DNA of 64,000 nucleotides from NCBI GenBank assembly GCA_013002305.1, contig JABDKG010000087.1, positions 124,001 to 188,000 on the forward strand. Reading direction: 5' to 3'. Below the pieces are notes generated by a model that was not told the origin of the DNA, made no database searches, and worked only from the letters and a program-made list of their open reading frames with translations. The number at the start of each line of letters is the position of its first letter. The first letter of the stretch is position 1. Shown piece by piece: positions 9,696-19,745 of the stretch. Position numbers and translations under genes: made by a program. The DNA is from Hellea sp. (GTDB lineage Bacteria; Pseudomonadota; Alphaproteobacteria; Caulobacterales; Maricaulaceae).

Positions 9696-10369
9696 TTTTC
9701 AAGTAAATCAACAGCCGCCGCTCGTTCGGCTTCTTTTTTATTAAGCCCTTCACCTTCGCCGCGCCCAATTTCCTCGACAGTCACGACCACGCGGAATAAG
9801 GGGCGATGATCGGGTCCGCTTAGTTCTGCTAATGCATATTCGGGTGATGACACTTTTTCCTGTGCAGCGAGCTCTTGAAGCTTGGTTTTGGGGTCTTTCT
9901 GAGATTTTGAAAGCGCCCTTAACACGCGGGGCGACCAATATTGATCGTAAAATTTACGCGCTGTTTCCAGTCCGCCCTCGAAGTAAAGAGCGCCGAGGAT
10001 AGACTCAGTAACATCCCCTAAGATGGATGCCTTATCGCGGCCATTTTGCCGTTCTGTCGATTTTGACATTTGGATCAAAGCGCCAAGCTCCAATTCGCGC
10101 GCAACATCAGCGCAGGTCTCTTTGCGAACCAATGCATTGAGTTTCCGTGCTAAAGCGCCTTCGTCTTCGTGACTTTTTAAAAATAATTTTTCAGCCGTCA
10201 GAAGTCCCAGAACACGATCACCTAAAAATTCCAATCGCTCATAATTGTCAATTGCTCTTCGCCCATCACCGTAAGACCCGTGTGTCAATGCTCGGACCAA
10301 TAAGTCTTGGTCTATAAATTTATACCCTAATCGAACTTCCAGAGCATCTAATTTTTTCCCGTAACTCAC
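9680..10369 (-). CDS. rnc: ribonuclease III
   Basis: Double-strand-specific endoribonuclease that processes rRNA precursors and mRNAs. The catalytic signature is NYERLEFLGDRVLGLL, followed by the second acidic cluster in DVTESILGALYFEGG; the C-terminal dsRNA-binding domain contains FRVVVTVEEIGRGEGEGLNKKEAE. The length of 229 residues is standard. The start overlaps the lepB stop by 4 nt and the end overlaps era by 16 nt, so lepB-rnc-era is translated as a coupled unit. Confidence 0.96.
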   Translation of the reverse strand: MSYGKKLDALEVRLGYKFIDQDLLVRALTHGSYGDGRRAIDNYERLEFLGDRVLGLLTAEKLFLKSHEDEGALARKLNALVRKETCADVARELELGALIQMSKSTERQNGRDKASILGDVTESILGALYFEGGLETARKFYDQYWSPRVLRALSKSQKDPKTKLQELAAQEKVSSPEYALAELSGPDHRPLFRVVVTVEEIGRGEGEGLNKKEAERAAAVDLLEKWKPS

Positions 10370-11136
10370 TGTAACCCTTTAAAAAAACGATCAGCGCGAA
10401 ATTGCGACCAAGTCCACGGCTTTATAATCGAAAAGTCATCTTTCGCTGAAAATAAAATGAATTCCGCTTTGCCGATAATATTTTGCGAAGGCACAAATCC
10501 AATGCCGCCATCTGCATGGGTTTTCCGGCTGTCATCACTATTGTCGCGATTATCACCCATCATGAAATAGTGGCCTGCGGGTACATGATAGACAGGCGTG
10601 TCGCCAAGACGATTATGCTCTTTTTCAAAGATGAGATGAGCGCTTTCGCCGCGAAACGTCTCGACCATGACTTGGGCGCCATAGTCTTGAGCGCCTTTTG
10701 GGCCCTCTCGATCAGCATATGTCTGAACGATTAGCGTGTCATTTAAGTACAGTTCACCCGATTTCATCTGCACTTGATCTCCAGGTAACCCGACAACGCG
10801 TTTGATATAATGTTTTGGATTGTTAACCGGTTTAAAGACAACAATGTCGCCGCGTTCCGGCCCGCGTTCCAATAGTCTCCCCGTTTTCATCGGAAATCGC
10901 AGCGGCTCAGCTGCGTATTTTCCATAGCCAACACTATATTTCGACGTGATGATGTAGTCGCCTTTGATTAAATTTGGCTCCATAGATGCAGAGGGAATTG
11001 TGAAAGGCTGAAAGATAAAAACCCTCAATAAATAGGCTATAAGCAGAGCGACAAATATCGTCGTCAAAAGACTCTTAAACCCGCCTTGGGGTCTATCCAC
11101 GTCATTTTCGTTGATGATTTCCGTCATGCTAGACAT
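10366..11136 (-). CDS. lepB: signal peptidase I
   Basis: Inner-membrane protease that removes Sec/Tat signal peptides. One N-terminal membrane segment (about 23-45), then the nucleophile Ser in PSASMEPNL, the general-base Lys in KHYIKRVVGLPGDQV, and the late box GDNRDNSDDSR, the three classic LepB motifs. 256 residues. The ATG at 11136 directly follows the acpS stop; a second ATG at 11127 is an equally possible start. Many envelope proteins in this window would be its substrates. Confidence 0.95.
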   Translation of the reverse strand: MSSMTEIINENDVDRPQGGFKSLLTTIFVALLIAYLLRVFIFQPFTIPSASMEPNLIKGDYIITSKYSVGYGKYAAEPLRFPMKTGRLLERGPERGDIVVFKPVNNPKHYIKRVVGLPGDQVQMKSGELYLNDTLIVQTYADREGPKGAQDYGAQVMVETFRGESAHLIFEKEHNRLGDTPVYHVPAGHYFMMGDNRDNSDDSRKTHADGGIGFVPSQNIIGKAEFILFSAKDDFSIIKPWTWSQFRADRFFKGLQ

Positions 11137-11547
11137 CTATGGGCTATGTAATTTAACGGCTTCAAACACCGCAAATGCTTGTGCATATGGATAATCATCA
11201 GTCAGACTTAGATGAATATTGCCCGAAAATCCGCTAGGCATTATAGAATTCATGCGCTTTAACGCGCCGCGATGAAGGACTATTGACGGACGGCCCGATG
11301 GATCGTTACTGACTTCAACGTCCTGCCAGGATAGGCTTTTCGTGCGCGCACCGGCCAAGGCCTTCGCGACGGCTTCTTTCGCCGCCCACCGCTTCGCGTA
11401 ATAGGTCGCTGGTCCAGATTTCGGGTCGCAATAGTTTCTTTCTCTAGGCGTATAAATTTTATCCAGAAATCGTTCGCCATGCTTTTCGATTGATTCTTCG
11501 ATCCGCCGAATATCACAAATATCTGTTCCAATACCGAGGATCATCAC
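11137..11547 (-). CDS. acpS: holo-[acyl-carrier-protein] synthase
   Basis: Transfers the 4'-phosphopantetheine of CoA to apo-ACP, activating fatty-acid synthesis. The N-terminal metal site is GIGTDICDIRRIEE and the second motif is AKRWAAKEAVAKAL, both diagnostic. 136 residues. The start overlaps the pdxJ stop by 4 nt. The neighbouring pdxJ and lepB match the conserved alphaproteobacterial order. Confidence 0.95.
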   Translation of the reverse strand: MMILGIGTDICDIRRIEESIEKHGERFLDKIYTPRERNYCDPKSGPATYYAKRWAAKEAVAKALAGARTKSLSWQDVEVSNDPSGRPSIVLHRGALKRMNSIMPSGFSGNIHLSLTDDYPYAQAFAVFEAVKLHSP

Positions 11548-12305
11548 TCGCCCCTCGCATCTTCCATGCAGCGCCTCATCTCGCCAATGGCTTCTTCGAG
11601 TCCCATAAAAATAGCTTCGCCGATAATGAAATGACCAATATTAAGTTCCATCAGCTCTGGGATAGCTGCAATTTGTCCGACATTGTTAAATGTAATGCCG
11701 TGTCCTGCGTGTATTTCTAAACCAAGCGACAGCCCGAGTTTTGCGCCTTGCTGCATGGCAGTTAAAATTTCATGTGCCCGTTGTTCATCGCCGTCATCAA
11801 GCGCATGCGCGTAGGCTCCGGTGTGGATTTCAATGACCGGTGCTCCGCATGCAGCCGCCGCCCTTATCTGCCGCTCATCGGCTTCTATAAAAAGGGATAC
11901 CCGCGAACCATTATCTGTCAAATCTCTGACGATAGGAGAAATTGTGTTGTGAAGTCCTGCGACATCCAAACCGCCTTCAGTTGTTCGTTCCTCCCGTTTT
12001 TCCGGTACCAGACAAATGGCATGAGGTTTCAAACGTTTGGCGATTTCGACCATATCGTCGACGGCGGCCATTTCCATATTTAGCGGAATATTTTCACTTG
12101 CGCAGAGCATTTGCAGACGCTCCATATCGTCATCTGAAATATGTCGCCGATCTTCTCTGAGGTGTGCGGTAATGCCATCGGCCCCGGCCCTTATCGCTGC
12201 GAATGCTCCGGCCACGGGATCAGGGTGTTCCCCGCCCCTTGCATTTCGGACCGTAGCAATATGGTCAATATTCACGCCTAATCTAAGTTTGTTGGCTACG
12301 CTCAC
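11544..12305 (-). CDS. pdxJ: pyridoxine 5'-phosphate synthase
   Basis: Last step of the DXP-dependent vitamin B6 pathway: condenses 1-deoxy-xylulose 5-phosphate with 3-amino-2-oxopropyl phosphate. A TIM-barrel enzyme; the product starts [17 protein letters not shown] and contains [23 protein letters not shown] and [10 protein letters not shown], all strongly conserved. 253 residues. It overlaps pyrE upstream and acpS downstream by 4 nt each. Confidence 0.96.
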   Translation of the reverse strand: MSVANKLRLGVNIDHIATVRNARGGEHPDPVAGAFAAIRAGADGITAHLREDRRHISDDDMERLQMLCASENIPLNMEMAAVDDMVEIAKRLKPHAICLVPEKREERTTEGGLDVAGLHNTISPIVRDLTDNGSRVSLFIEADERQIRAAAACGAPVIEIHTGAYAHALDDGDEQRAHEILTAMQQGAKLGLSLGLEIHAGHGITFNNVGQIAAIPELMELNIGHFIIGEAIFMGLEEAIGEMRRCMEDARGE

Positions 12306-12886
12306 GAAAGCCCTCGGCTGCCCGGTTTTATAGCCGGAAGTTTTTTTAGTTCCGAGGGAAGTTCGTCCGGATCATAAGCAGGAAACTTTCGGGTTGCCAA
12401 GCTGACTAAAGGCACGCCGATGTCTGCTTCTCCGCCCGAGCGATCAAAAATACACGCACCGCCAATAACTTTTGCGCCTGTTTTTTCAATCGATGCAATA
12501 CATTCACGTGATGACAATCCAGTCGTTACGATATCTTCAACCATCAATACTTTTTGCCCGCGTTGCAGGGTGAATCCTCGACGAAGCGCAAACGCTCCGT
12601 CAACGCGTTCTGTGAATATCGATTCTAATCCAAGCTGACGGGCAGTTTCATATCCGGGGATAATACCGCCCATAGCGGGCGCAACAATTACATCCGGGAC
12701 GACTTCAATTGTTTCTTTAATTTTTTGCGCAAGCGCGGCACACAATTTTTCCGTTATGCGCGGATTTTTAAAGATAAAAGCTTTTTGCAGAAAAACCGGG
12801 CTTCGCAGGCCTGAAGACAAGATAAAATGCCCCTCGAGCAAAGCGCCCGCCTCACGGAACACGTCCAAAACTTCATCAGTATTCAT
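12302..12886 (-). CDS. pyrE: orotate phosphoribosyltransferase
   Basis: Forms OMP from orotate and PRPP in pyrimidine synthesis. The PRPP-binding loop is [14 protein letters not shown], and the N-terminal part has [15 protein letters not shown]. 194 residues, cytosolic. It sits 15 nt downstream of the relA/spoT gene and overlaps pdxJ by 4 nt. Confidence 0.95.
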   Translation of the reverse strand: MNTDEVLDVFREAGALLEGHFILSSGLRSPVFLQKAFIFKNPRITEKLCAALAQKIKETIEVVPDVIVAPAMGGIIPGYETARQLGLESIFTERVDGAFALRRGFTLQRGQKVLMVEDIVTTGLSSRECIASIEKTGAKVIGGACIFDRSGGEADIGVPLVSLATRKFPAYDPDELPSELKKLPAIKPGSRGLS

Positions 12887-12901
12887 GTTAAGCTAGTCTT
12901 T

Positions 12902-15124
12902 CTATTCAACGGCGACGGTTTCGCCCATAGTTCGCTGGGCAGCTACCACATAGGCACTCGTACGCAAAGCCGCAATGATCTGCATCAGGTGGCGATTATC
13001 AAGCACCTCAATGTCAAAAATCATGTCAAAAAATGTTTCGCTGCGACGTACCGTGTTAATATTGATTAAGTTACCCGCTGCTTCGCCGATAATTTTGGTC
13101 ACATCGGCCAAAGCTCCCGGGACATGTTCGACGGTTGCGGTTATCCTAGCCGTTGACGATGCGTGCTGCGCGGCCCGTCTCCAGCCAATATCAAGCCACT
13201 CTCCGGAGTCTTCAGCTGCCAAAACGTCACAATCTATCGTGTGGATGACTACGCCTTTACCAGGTTTCTGAAAACCGACAATTCGATCCCCGGGAATTGG
13301 CGAGCAACAATCAGACAGATGCAAACTCACGCCAGCGGTTAAACCGTCGCCTTTAACATAAAGCTTGGCCGTAGAGTCAGTGATGAATTCCCTACTCGCC
13401 ATTTCCTCTAGCGCCTTAGTGCTCTCGCGACCTGGAAATGCGGCCTGCATAAATTGTTTGATCGACAGATCGCCCCGACCGAGCGCCTCATAAAGTTCCG
13501 TAGGTGACTTGTAACCAAGTCGCTTGAGCGCGTCGCCTATCGAGCTTTCGCTGAAATCTTTTCCTTCGCGAGCAAATGCATGATCTGCAAGCATAGCGCC
13601 GACACGCTGAAATTCTTGAGATTCAGTATCGCGCGTCAAACGGCGTAAAGCAGATCGGGCTTTGCCGGTTACAACCATACTCTCCCAGCCCTGCTGAGGT
13701 TCAGGCTCACCGCCGCGCACGATCTTGACGACATCACCATTTTGCAACCGAGTCCGAAGCGGTTTTTCACGATTGTTAATGAGCGCGCCAATACAAGTGT
13801 CACCGACCTTTGTATGAACGGCATAAGCAAAATCAATCGGAGTAGCGCCGCGCGGCAAAGAAATTAGATCGCCTTTTGGCGTAAATGTGAATACCTGATC
13901 GGCAAACATCTCGAGTTTGGCATGTTCGAGGAATTCATCTGCGTCGCCGCTTTGCTCCATCATTTCCACCAATGGCCGAATACGTCTTAGCGGATCGCCG
14001 CCGGACTCCTTGGCGCGCTCAGGATCGTAAGCATAGGACTCGTTTTTGTAAGCCCAATGAGCCGCGACACCGCGCTCGGCAACATCTTCCATTCTCTCTG
14101 TTCGTATTTGTATTTCCAATCGGCGGTTCTCAGGACCCAAAATGGTTGTATGGAGTGACTGATATCCATTGGGCTTGGGAACTGAAATAAAATCCCGAAA
14201 ACGCGCAGTGACTGAGCGGAAATGGGTGTGTAGTATTCCGAGCACCCTATAACAGGTAGCTGTGTCATCGACTAAAATTCGAAACGCATAAATATCGGCA
14301 ACGTCCTCAAAGGCTATACCTTGACGCTGTAGTTTTCGCCAAATCGCATAGGCTCGTTTTTCACGACCATAGATACGAGCCTCTATGCCCTGCTTGTCCA
14401 TTATATCACGCAGAGCGACCGACATTTGCGAAATGGCGGTTTTTTGATCTGCCCGCCAAGCATCCATACGTTTATTGATACTTTCGAATGCCGAGGGATT
14501 TAGGTACCGGAATGATAGATCTTCAAGCTCAGAGCAAATACGGTCGACGCCAATACGGCGCGCTAGCGGCGCATAAATATCCAGTGTTTCGCGAGATATC
14601 CTCTCTCGGGATTCCTGTTTTGGATGGTATTCAAGCGTTCGCATATTGTGAAGACGATCGCAAAGCTTTACAATTAACACCCGAACGTCTCGGCTCATCG
14701 CCAAAACGAATTTCTGGAAATTCTCGGCTTGCCGCCTTGCGCGCGATGCATTTGGTACGGACAATTCCACCTGTCCTAGTTTTGTGACGCCATCCACTAA
14801 CTGAGCAATTTCCTCACCGAATAAGTCGACGATATCGTCATAGGTCGCGTCAGTGTCTTCCAAGACGTCATGTAATAGACCCGTGCAAATTGACTGCACA
14901 TCCATATGTAACGACGCCAAAATGCCAGCCACTTGAATCGGGTGGGCATAGTAGGGATCCCCTGAGTGGCGCATTTGAGCGCCATGAGCCTTTGTTGCAT
15001 AGACGTAAGCTTTGTTGAGAAGAGTCTCGTCGACTGACGGATCATATTCTCGGACAAGATCTACCAACTCATACTGGCGAAGGTAATTTGCTTTTTCAGC
15101 TTTAATGTCGACAGGCTTATTCAC
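12902..15124 (-). CDS. rsh: bifunctional (p)ppGpp synthetase/hydrolase (RelA/SpoT homologue)
   Basis: Single stringent-response enzyme typical of alphaproteobacteria. In order: an HD hydrolase domain (HGAQMRHSGDPYYAHP, then LLHDVLEDT), a synthetase domain (YRVLGILHTHF, PNGYQSLHTTI), a TGS domain (VFTFTPKGDLISLPRGATPIDFAYAVHT), and a C-terminal ACT domain (HVPGALADVTKIIGEAAGNL). The intact HD and synthetase motifs argue that both activities are present. 740 residues. It is the first gene of the run to recO. rpoZ, often just upstream in relatives, is not adjacent here; the sulfur genes precede it. Confidence 0.95.
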   Translation of the reverse strand: MNKPVDIKAEKANYLRQYELVDLVREYDPSVDETLLNKAYVYATKAHGAQMRHSGDPYYAHPIQVAGILASLHMDVQSICTGLLHDVLEDTDATYDDIVDLFGEEIAQLVDGVTKLGQVELSVPNASRARRQAENFQKFVLAMSRDVRVLIVKLCDRLHNMRTLEYHPKQESRERISRETLDIYAPLARRIGVDRICSELEDLSFRYLNPSAFESINKRMDAWRADQKTAISQMSVALRDIMDKQGIEARIYGREKRAYAIWRKLQRQGIAFEDVADIYAFRILVDDTATCYRVLGILHTHFRSVTARFRDFISVPKPNGYQSLHTTILGPENRRLEIQIRTERMEDVAERGVAAHWAYKNESYAYDPERAKESGGDPLRRIRPLVEMMEQSGDADEFLEHAKLEMFADQVFTFTPKGDLISLPRGATPIDFAYAVHTKVGDTCIGALINNREKPLRTRLQNGDVVKIVRGGEPEPQQGWESMVVTGKARSALRRLTRDTESQEFQRVGAMLADHAFAREGKDFSESSIGDALKRLGYKSPTELYEALGRGDLSIKQFMQAAFPGRESTKALEEMASREFITDSTAKLYVKGDGLTAGVSLHLSDCCSPIPGDRIVGFQKPGKGVVIHTIDCDVLAAEDSGEWLDIGWRRAAQHASSTARITATVEHVPGALADVTKIIGEAAGNLININTVRRSETFFDMIFDIEVLDNRHLMQIIAALRTSAYVVAAQRTMGETVAVE

Positions 15125-15167
15125 ACCGTCGATATAGGCTGAACTTTTCGACGGGGCAACGGCAAAG

Positions 15168-16358
15168 CTAAAACACTTCTAGCGTTTTCTTCTCCTTAAT
15201 CGGCGCCCATTTTCCGTCGACATAGTGAATTCCGCACTCATCTTTATCGAGATTACGCCAGCGCCCGGCCCTTGCATCTTCACCGTCAGAGACACGAGTT
15301 GTACAAGGCTGGCACCCAACAGATAGGAATCCTAGCGACAAAAGCGGGTGCGTCGGCAACTTATGCTTCCGCATATAGGCGGTCACGTCCTTGGCCGACC
15401 AATATGCCAATGGGTTGAGTTTCACCTGCTCGTCATTCGTTTGCAGAATAGGTAAATTTCGACGATCTGGTGTTTGAAATCTTTTGCGCCCCGTGATGCG
15501 CACCTTATAATCAAAGATTTTACGGGACAACGGCCTGACTTTCCGAAGGTCACAACAAGCATCTGCATTTGTTTGGTTAAGATCACTATGCGGATCCTCT
15601 GTTTTGATTTCTTGCCGATCTGGAGCGATGTTAATCAGGTTGGTTAATCCAAGCATAGATACGAGCTTGTCACGATAGTGTAAGGTTTCGCGAAAGTGTT
15701 TGCCGGTGTCGAGAAATATAATTGGCAGGTTTTTGTCGATCTCAGCGACCATGTGCAGCAACACAGAACTATCGACGCCCATGGACGAGGCCAAAACCAG
15801 GTTGCCGTCGTACTCTTTGATTGCGCGGCGAAGCGCCTCGGAAGCCGACAATCCATAATAGGGATCATTATTGTTTCGAGACGATGCCGATGTTTCGCGC
15901 GCATCAAATACACTAATCTCCGGACCATTTTTAAATTCATAGGCCCTCTGATAGGTAACCTTAAATGCGTCCAGAGCATCATACCAATGGGACTCCGCTT
16001 GCCTTTCATACGTCACGCCATCGACTTTTACAGCATCAAAACCGCATTGAAGTGCATAAACATATTGATCCGGTATAAGTGGTCCATCAGCTATCAAATC
16101 ACCGGTAAATCCATACTTCTTACGCAGCTCTCGAGCGATGGAGAACCCCCGCCCATCTGCGAAAGATGGAAAATCGATCATGATGGTTTTCAAACGCGGA
16201 AGATAATCGATCAGCAGAGATAAATCCGTATCATTGGGCAGCTTAACTTTTTCGAGTAATTGATTGCTGGATAAAAATTCCTCGAGTGGCGCGACATCAT
16301 CAATAGCGGCCGTTCCGCCAGCATGGCCATCACGGATTAGGACATCAACTTGTGCCAT
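15168..16358 (-). CDS. cysH: DUF934-CysH fusion: assimilatory adenylyl-sulfate reductase
   Basis: Reduces activated sulfate (APS/PAPS) to sulfite. Residues about 1-145 match the DUF934 family (LKTIMIDFPSFADGRGFSIA, GDLIADGPLIPDQYVYAL), normally a separate small protein encoded between cysI and cysH. Residues about 165-396 are the reductase: the P-loop is SSMGVDSS (191-198), the cluster ligands are Cys268-Cys269 and Cys349/Cys352, and the catalytic Cys375 is in ECGIH. The CC/CxxC cysteines indicate a [4Fe-4S] enzyme of the APS-reductase type rather than the cluster-free PAPS reductase of enterobacteria. It overlaps the cysI stop by 14 nt and is the last gene of the cys operon. Confidence 0.93.
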   Translation of the reverse strand: MAQVDVLIRDGHAGGTAAIDDVAPLEEFLSSNQLLEKVKLPNDTDLSLLIDYLPRLKTIMIDFPSFADGRGFSIARELRKKYGFTGDLIADGPLIPDQYVYALQCGFDAVKVDGVTYERQAESHWYDALDAFKVTYQRAYEFKNGPEISVFDARETSASSRNNNDPYYGLSASEALRRAIKEYDGNLVLASSMGVDSSVLLHMVAEIDKNLPIIFLDTGKHFRETLHYRDKLVSMLGLTNLINIAPDRQEIKTEDPHSDLNQTNADACCDLRKVRPLSRKIFDYKVRITGRKRFQTPDRRNLPILQTNDEQVKLNPLAYWSAKDVTAYMRKHKLPTHPLLSLGFLSVGCQPCTTRVSDGEDARAGRWRNLDKDECGIHYVDGKWAPIKEKKTLEVF

Positions 16359-18000
16359 AAAGCACCTCCTTAAACGGTCCCATCCCGAGGCGATTATAAG
16401 TATCTATAAACCGCTCATTGTCGTTTTTACTATCTAAATAGAAATCGACCATTCGCTCGATCCCGTCGACGAGTTCTTCTTGAGAAAATCCCGGGCCTGT
16501 AACTTTTCCCACAGCAGCATTTTCGCTAGAATCCCCGCCGAGTTTCACTTGATAAAATTCGACGCCGGCTTTTTCGAGCCCTAAAATACCGATATTTCCG
16601 ACATGATGATGACCACAAGCATTGATACACCCTGAAATCTTTATGGACATTTCGCCTATGGCTCTTTGACGGTCGGGATCGCTAAACCGCTCAGCGATTG
16701 CTTGGGATACAGGGATCGAACGCGCTGTTGCCAAAGCGCAATAATCCATGCCAGGACAACAAATAATATCCGTGATCAAACCAATATTGTCGGCAGCGAG
16801 ATCGGCCCTTTTCAGTCCTTGATAGACTTTATATAAATCGTCCTGTTGAACATGTGGAAGTACCATATTTTGCTGATGAGTAGTGCGGATTTCGGAAAAA
16901 CTATATTCATCCGCAAGGTCGGCGATGACGCGCATCTGGTCAGCCGTAATATCGCCGGGCGCCCGGTCGATTGGTTTCAGCGATATATTGGCAATCGCAT
17001 AGCCATCGACCTTATGCTTTGACACATTATTAGAAACCCAATTGTCAAAGTCTGGCTCTTCATCTCTTTGTTTTCTATAAAAATTCGAAGGTGAGAGCCC
17101 ATCCCTGAAATCGGGCGGTGCGAAATATGAGGAAATACGAGCAATCTCTTCTTCAGACACGGCGATGTCGGAAGGCTCTAACGTCTCATATTCAGCGTCG
17201 ACCATCTGCCTAAACGCATCAATTCCGGTCTCGGTTACAAGGATTTTAATTCGTGCCTTATATTTATTATCTCGGCGGCCATAACGATTGTAAACCCGCA
17301 TTACGGCCTCAAGATATGGCAGAAGCTCAGTGCGAGGTAAAAATTCTTTCAGGGTAACGCCAATTATCGGTGTCCGGCCGAGACCCCCTCCAACAATGAT
17401 ATGATAACCAATCTCTCCTTGGTCATTTTTAACGATCTCTATGCCAATATCATGGGCTTTGATCACTGCACGATCATTCGGAGCGGCGGTTACGGCTATC
17501 TTAAATTTACGCGGTAAAAAAGCAAATTCAGGATGCATGGTCGACCATTGGCGCAGCAATTCAGCCGTGGGTCTTGGATCTTCAATTTCATCTGAGGTTG
17601 CTCCTGCAAAAGGATCGGAAGTTACGTTGCGAATACAATTGCCCGAGGTTTGAAAGCAGTGCATTTCAACATCAGCCAAGTCCTGCAGTATCTCTGGGAC
17701 TTCTGGGAGTTGCGGCCAGTTGAGCTGCATGTTTTGACGAGTCGTTATATGGCCGTATCCCCGGTCATATTTTTCCGAAATCATGGCCAATTGCCGAAGT
17801 TGGCGGGAATTAAGGGTCCCGTACGGAATGGCAATTCTCAGCATATAAGCATGCAGCTGTAAATAAAGCCCGTTCTGCAAACGTAGTGGTCTAAATTGAT
17901 CTTCGGTCAAAGCGCCTTCAAGCCGCCGTTTAACCTGTCCGCGGAACTGTTTCACACGGCTTTGGACCACTTCATGGTCAAATTCATCATAACGATACAT
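16345..18000 (-). CDS. cysI: sulfite reductase (ferredoxin/hemoprotein type; nitrite/sulfite reductase family)
   Basis: Six-electron reduction of sulfite to sulfide using siroheme coupled to a [4Fe-4S] cluster. The cluster/siroheme ligands are CCPGMDYCALA and the later SGCINACGHHHVGNIG; the N-terminal half has the ferrodoxin-like ferredoxin-reductase fold with TTRQNMQLNW and SGNCIRNV. 551 residues, the length of the stand-alone alphaproteobacterial enzyme (no flavoprotein CysJ in the window). The nitrite-reductase alternative is unlikely given cysG upstream and the APS reductase downstream. It lies 2 nt from the DUF2849 gene. Confidence 0.93.
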   Translation of the reverse strand: MYRYDEFDHEVVQSRVKQFRGQVKRRLEGALTEDQFRPLRLQNGLYLQLHAYMLRIAIPYGTLNSRQLRQLAMISEKYDRGYGHITTRQNMQLNWPQLPEVPEILQDLADVEMHCFQTSGNCIRNVTSDPFAGATSDEIEDPRPTAELLRQWSTMHPEFAFLPRKFKIAVTAAPNDRAVIKAHDIGIEIVKNDQGEIGYHIIVGGGLGRTPIIGVTLKEFLPRTELLPYLEAVMRVYNRYGRRDNKYKARIKILVTETGIDAFRQMVDAEYETLEPSDIAVSEEEIARISSYFAPPDFRDGLSPSNFYRKQRDEEPDFDNWVSNNVSKHKVDGYAIANISLKPIDRAPGDITADQMRVIADLADEYSFSEIRTTHQQNMVLPHVQQDDLYKVYQGLKRADLAADNIGLITDIICCPGMDYCALATARSIPVSQAIAERFSDPDRQRAIGEMSIKISGCINACGHHHVGNIGILGLEKAGVEFYQVKLGGDSSENAAVGKVTGPGFSQEELVDGIERMVDFYLDSKNDNERFIDTYNRLGMGPFKEVLYGTS

Positions 18001-18002
18001 GG

Positions 18003-18314
18003 TTAGTCTTTCTGCAAATCTTCACCCAGATCTTTTGACGGACCTGTTACCCGAAATCGCTCGCGATAGCGCGCGGGCAACCCTGTTTCTGTGTCAATAT
18101 CAATAAAATAAGCACCTACAATTTCGTTGGCCGCAACGTCACGGTCTGCAATAAGTTGCATCTTTTCAATTAAATCGGCGTCTTCTGTCAAAAGCGCTTT
18201 GCTATATTGGGTTGTCCACACCAGGTCTTGCGTCAACCATACTGAATAACCCTCGCGCAGCTCGTTAGCCGTCATGCTTTGAGGACCCTTGCCTTTATGT
18301 TTTAAGCTGCTCAT
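18003..18314 (-). CDS. DUF2849 domain protein in the sulfite-reductase operon
   Basis: 103 residues with the pattern ANELREGYSVWLTQDLVW typical of DUF2849. These short proteins sit between cysG and cysI in many alphaproteobacteria; their biochemical role is not established, and a link to sulfite reduction is inferred from this constant position. No membrane segment or signal. It overlaps cysG by 4 nt and cysI follows after 2 nt, so it is co-translated with both. Confidence 0.88.
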   Translation of the reverse strand: MSSLKHKGKGPQSMTANELREGYSVWLTQDLVWTTQYSKALLTEDADLIEKMQLIADRDVAANEIVGAYFIDIDTETGLPARYRERFRVTGPSKDLGEDLQKD

Positions 18315-19708
18315 GAACGTGCACTTCTAATTTTGATGTCAGCTTGACCGGCCTGCTTCGGACAAAATCCCAGAAGCACAACTGCTGGACCCTTTATTCC
18401 ATACTTTTCAATATCTTGAACCAAGGCACCTAATGTCGTTGCGACTATTTTTTCGTCTGATCTGGACGCGTTTTCTACCACCGTTACGCGATATTCTTCC
18501 TTGGCTCCGTGAAGCATTAGGCGTCCTTGAATGAAACGCGCAGCGCCAAGTCCCATATATATAGCCGCGCGCGATTCAGGTCGGGCTAGAGATGCCCAAT
18601 CATGTTCGGCAAATCCCTTAGTGTCATGCCCGGTCAGAAGCGCAATTGAGCGATTATGGCCCCTACTCGTTAAAGAGGCTCCGATAGAGGCTGCCGCGGC
18701 GGCGGCTGCAGTGATTCCCGGTATAATTTCGTAGGAAATCGCCGCCATTTCCAATGCCTCAATTTCCTCGTCGGCACGGCCGAAAATAAGCGGATCCCCA
18801 CCTTTCAGCCTAACAACATCATAACCGGATAATGCCTCTTCAACCAAAATTCGATTGATTTCTTCTTGTCGCGTCGTGTGATCGCCAGGAGCTTTGCCTA
18901 CATATATATACCGCGCTTCCCGGCGCCCCATATCCAGAATTTCCTGGCTGACCAATCGGTCATAAACGATCACATCGGCCGCATGTAGCTTGCGCTGCGC
19001 GCCGATCGTGAGAAGGTCCAAATTTCCAGGCCCGGCGCCCACTAAAGTGACTGTACCAATCATAATTTCGGGTTGGGCCGCAATCTTCTGCTCGAAAAGA
19101 CTTTCGATGCTTTCTGGCGACTTTCGCAGAAATGCCTCAAGTTTTTGTCCCCGCGGAAAAAACTCTGCCCAGAATCTTTGACGGTTTGGCACAGCGGCAA
19201 ACTTTCTCGACAAGCGGCTGCGTAATTCTTTAATTTTGAAGGCTATTTTACCGGTTGATGTCGGCAGCCTAGCTTCTATATCGGCTTTTATAGTACGCGC
19301 TAACCCAGGCGCCGCTCCTTCAGATCCAATCGCCACAACAACCGGACTGCGGTCGACAATTGCCGGAGAAATAAAACTGCAATCCTGTTTCTGATCCGCG
19401 ACATTGACCATCAAGCCCCGGTCTATAGCAAGTTTCGATAACCGTTTATTTTCTTCAGCGTCAGTAGTCGCGATATAAACGAAATCTACACTGTCAAAAT
19501 CGTTATTCTGTATTGAGCGGTATTCTATCGATAGTTTTGCATTTTCCGACGCGTATTTTTTGATGTCCGCCGTTACCGTGGGTGAGACGATCTTTATAGT
19601 CGCTTCGGTTTTGATGAGCGTGCGAATTTTTGCTGCTGCAGGGGCGCCACCGCCGACTACCAGAATTGTCTTGTTTTCAGTATCAACAAATATAGGCAAA
19701 TATCGCAT
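18311..19708 (-). CDS. cysG: siroheme synthase (multifunctional CysG)
   Basis: Makes siroheme for CysI. The N-terminal part (about 1-205) is the precorrin-2 dehydrogenase/ferrochelatase with the nucleotide-binding ILVVGGGAPAAAK; the C-terminal part (about 218-460) is uroporphyrinogen-III C-methyltransferase with VTLVGAGPGNLDLLTIGA, VVRLKGGDPLIFGR and EIIPGITAAAAAAA. 465 residues, normal for CysG. It is the first gene of the cysG-DUF2849-cysI-cysH operon. Upstream lies a 120-nt region shared with the divergent XRE-cupin regulator, containing a perfect palindrome and, on the minus strand, a consensus TTGACA. Confidence 0.95.
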   Translation of the reverse strand: MRYLPIFVDTENKTILVVGGGAPAAAKIRTLIKTEATIKIVSPTVTADIKKYASENAKLSIEYRSIQNNDFDSVDFVYIATTDAEENKRLSKLAIDRGLMVNVADQKQDCSFISPAIVDRSPVVVAIGSEGAAPGLARTIKADIEARLPTSTGKIAFKIKELRSRLSRKFAAVPNRQRFWAEFFPRGQKLEAFLRKSPESIESLFEQKIAAQPEIMIGTVTLVGAGPGNLDLLTIGAQRKLHAADVIVYDRLVSQEILDMGRREARYIYVGKAPGDHTTRQEEINRILVEEALSGYDVVRLKGGDPLIFGRADEEIEALEMAAISYEIIPGITAAAAAAASIGASLTSRGHNRSIALLTGHDTKGFAEHDWASLARPESRAAIYMGLGAARFIQGRLMLHGAKEEYRVTVVENASRSDEKIVATTLGALVQDIEKYGIKGPAVVLLGFCPKQAGQADIKIRSARS

Positions 19709-19745
19709 GGATTGACTTTCAGGTCAGGACTTGAACTTACGCTTC

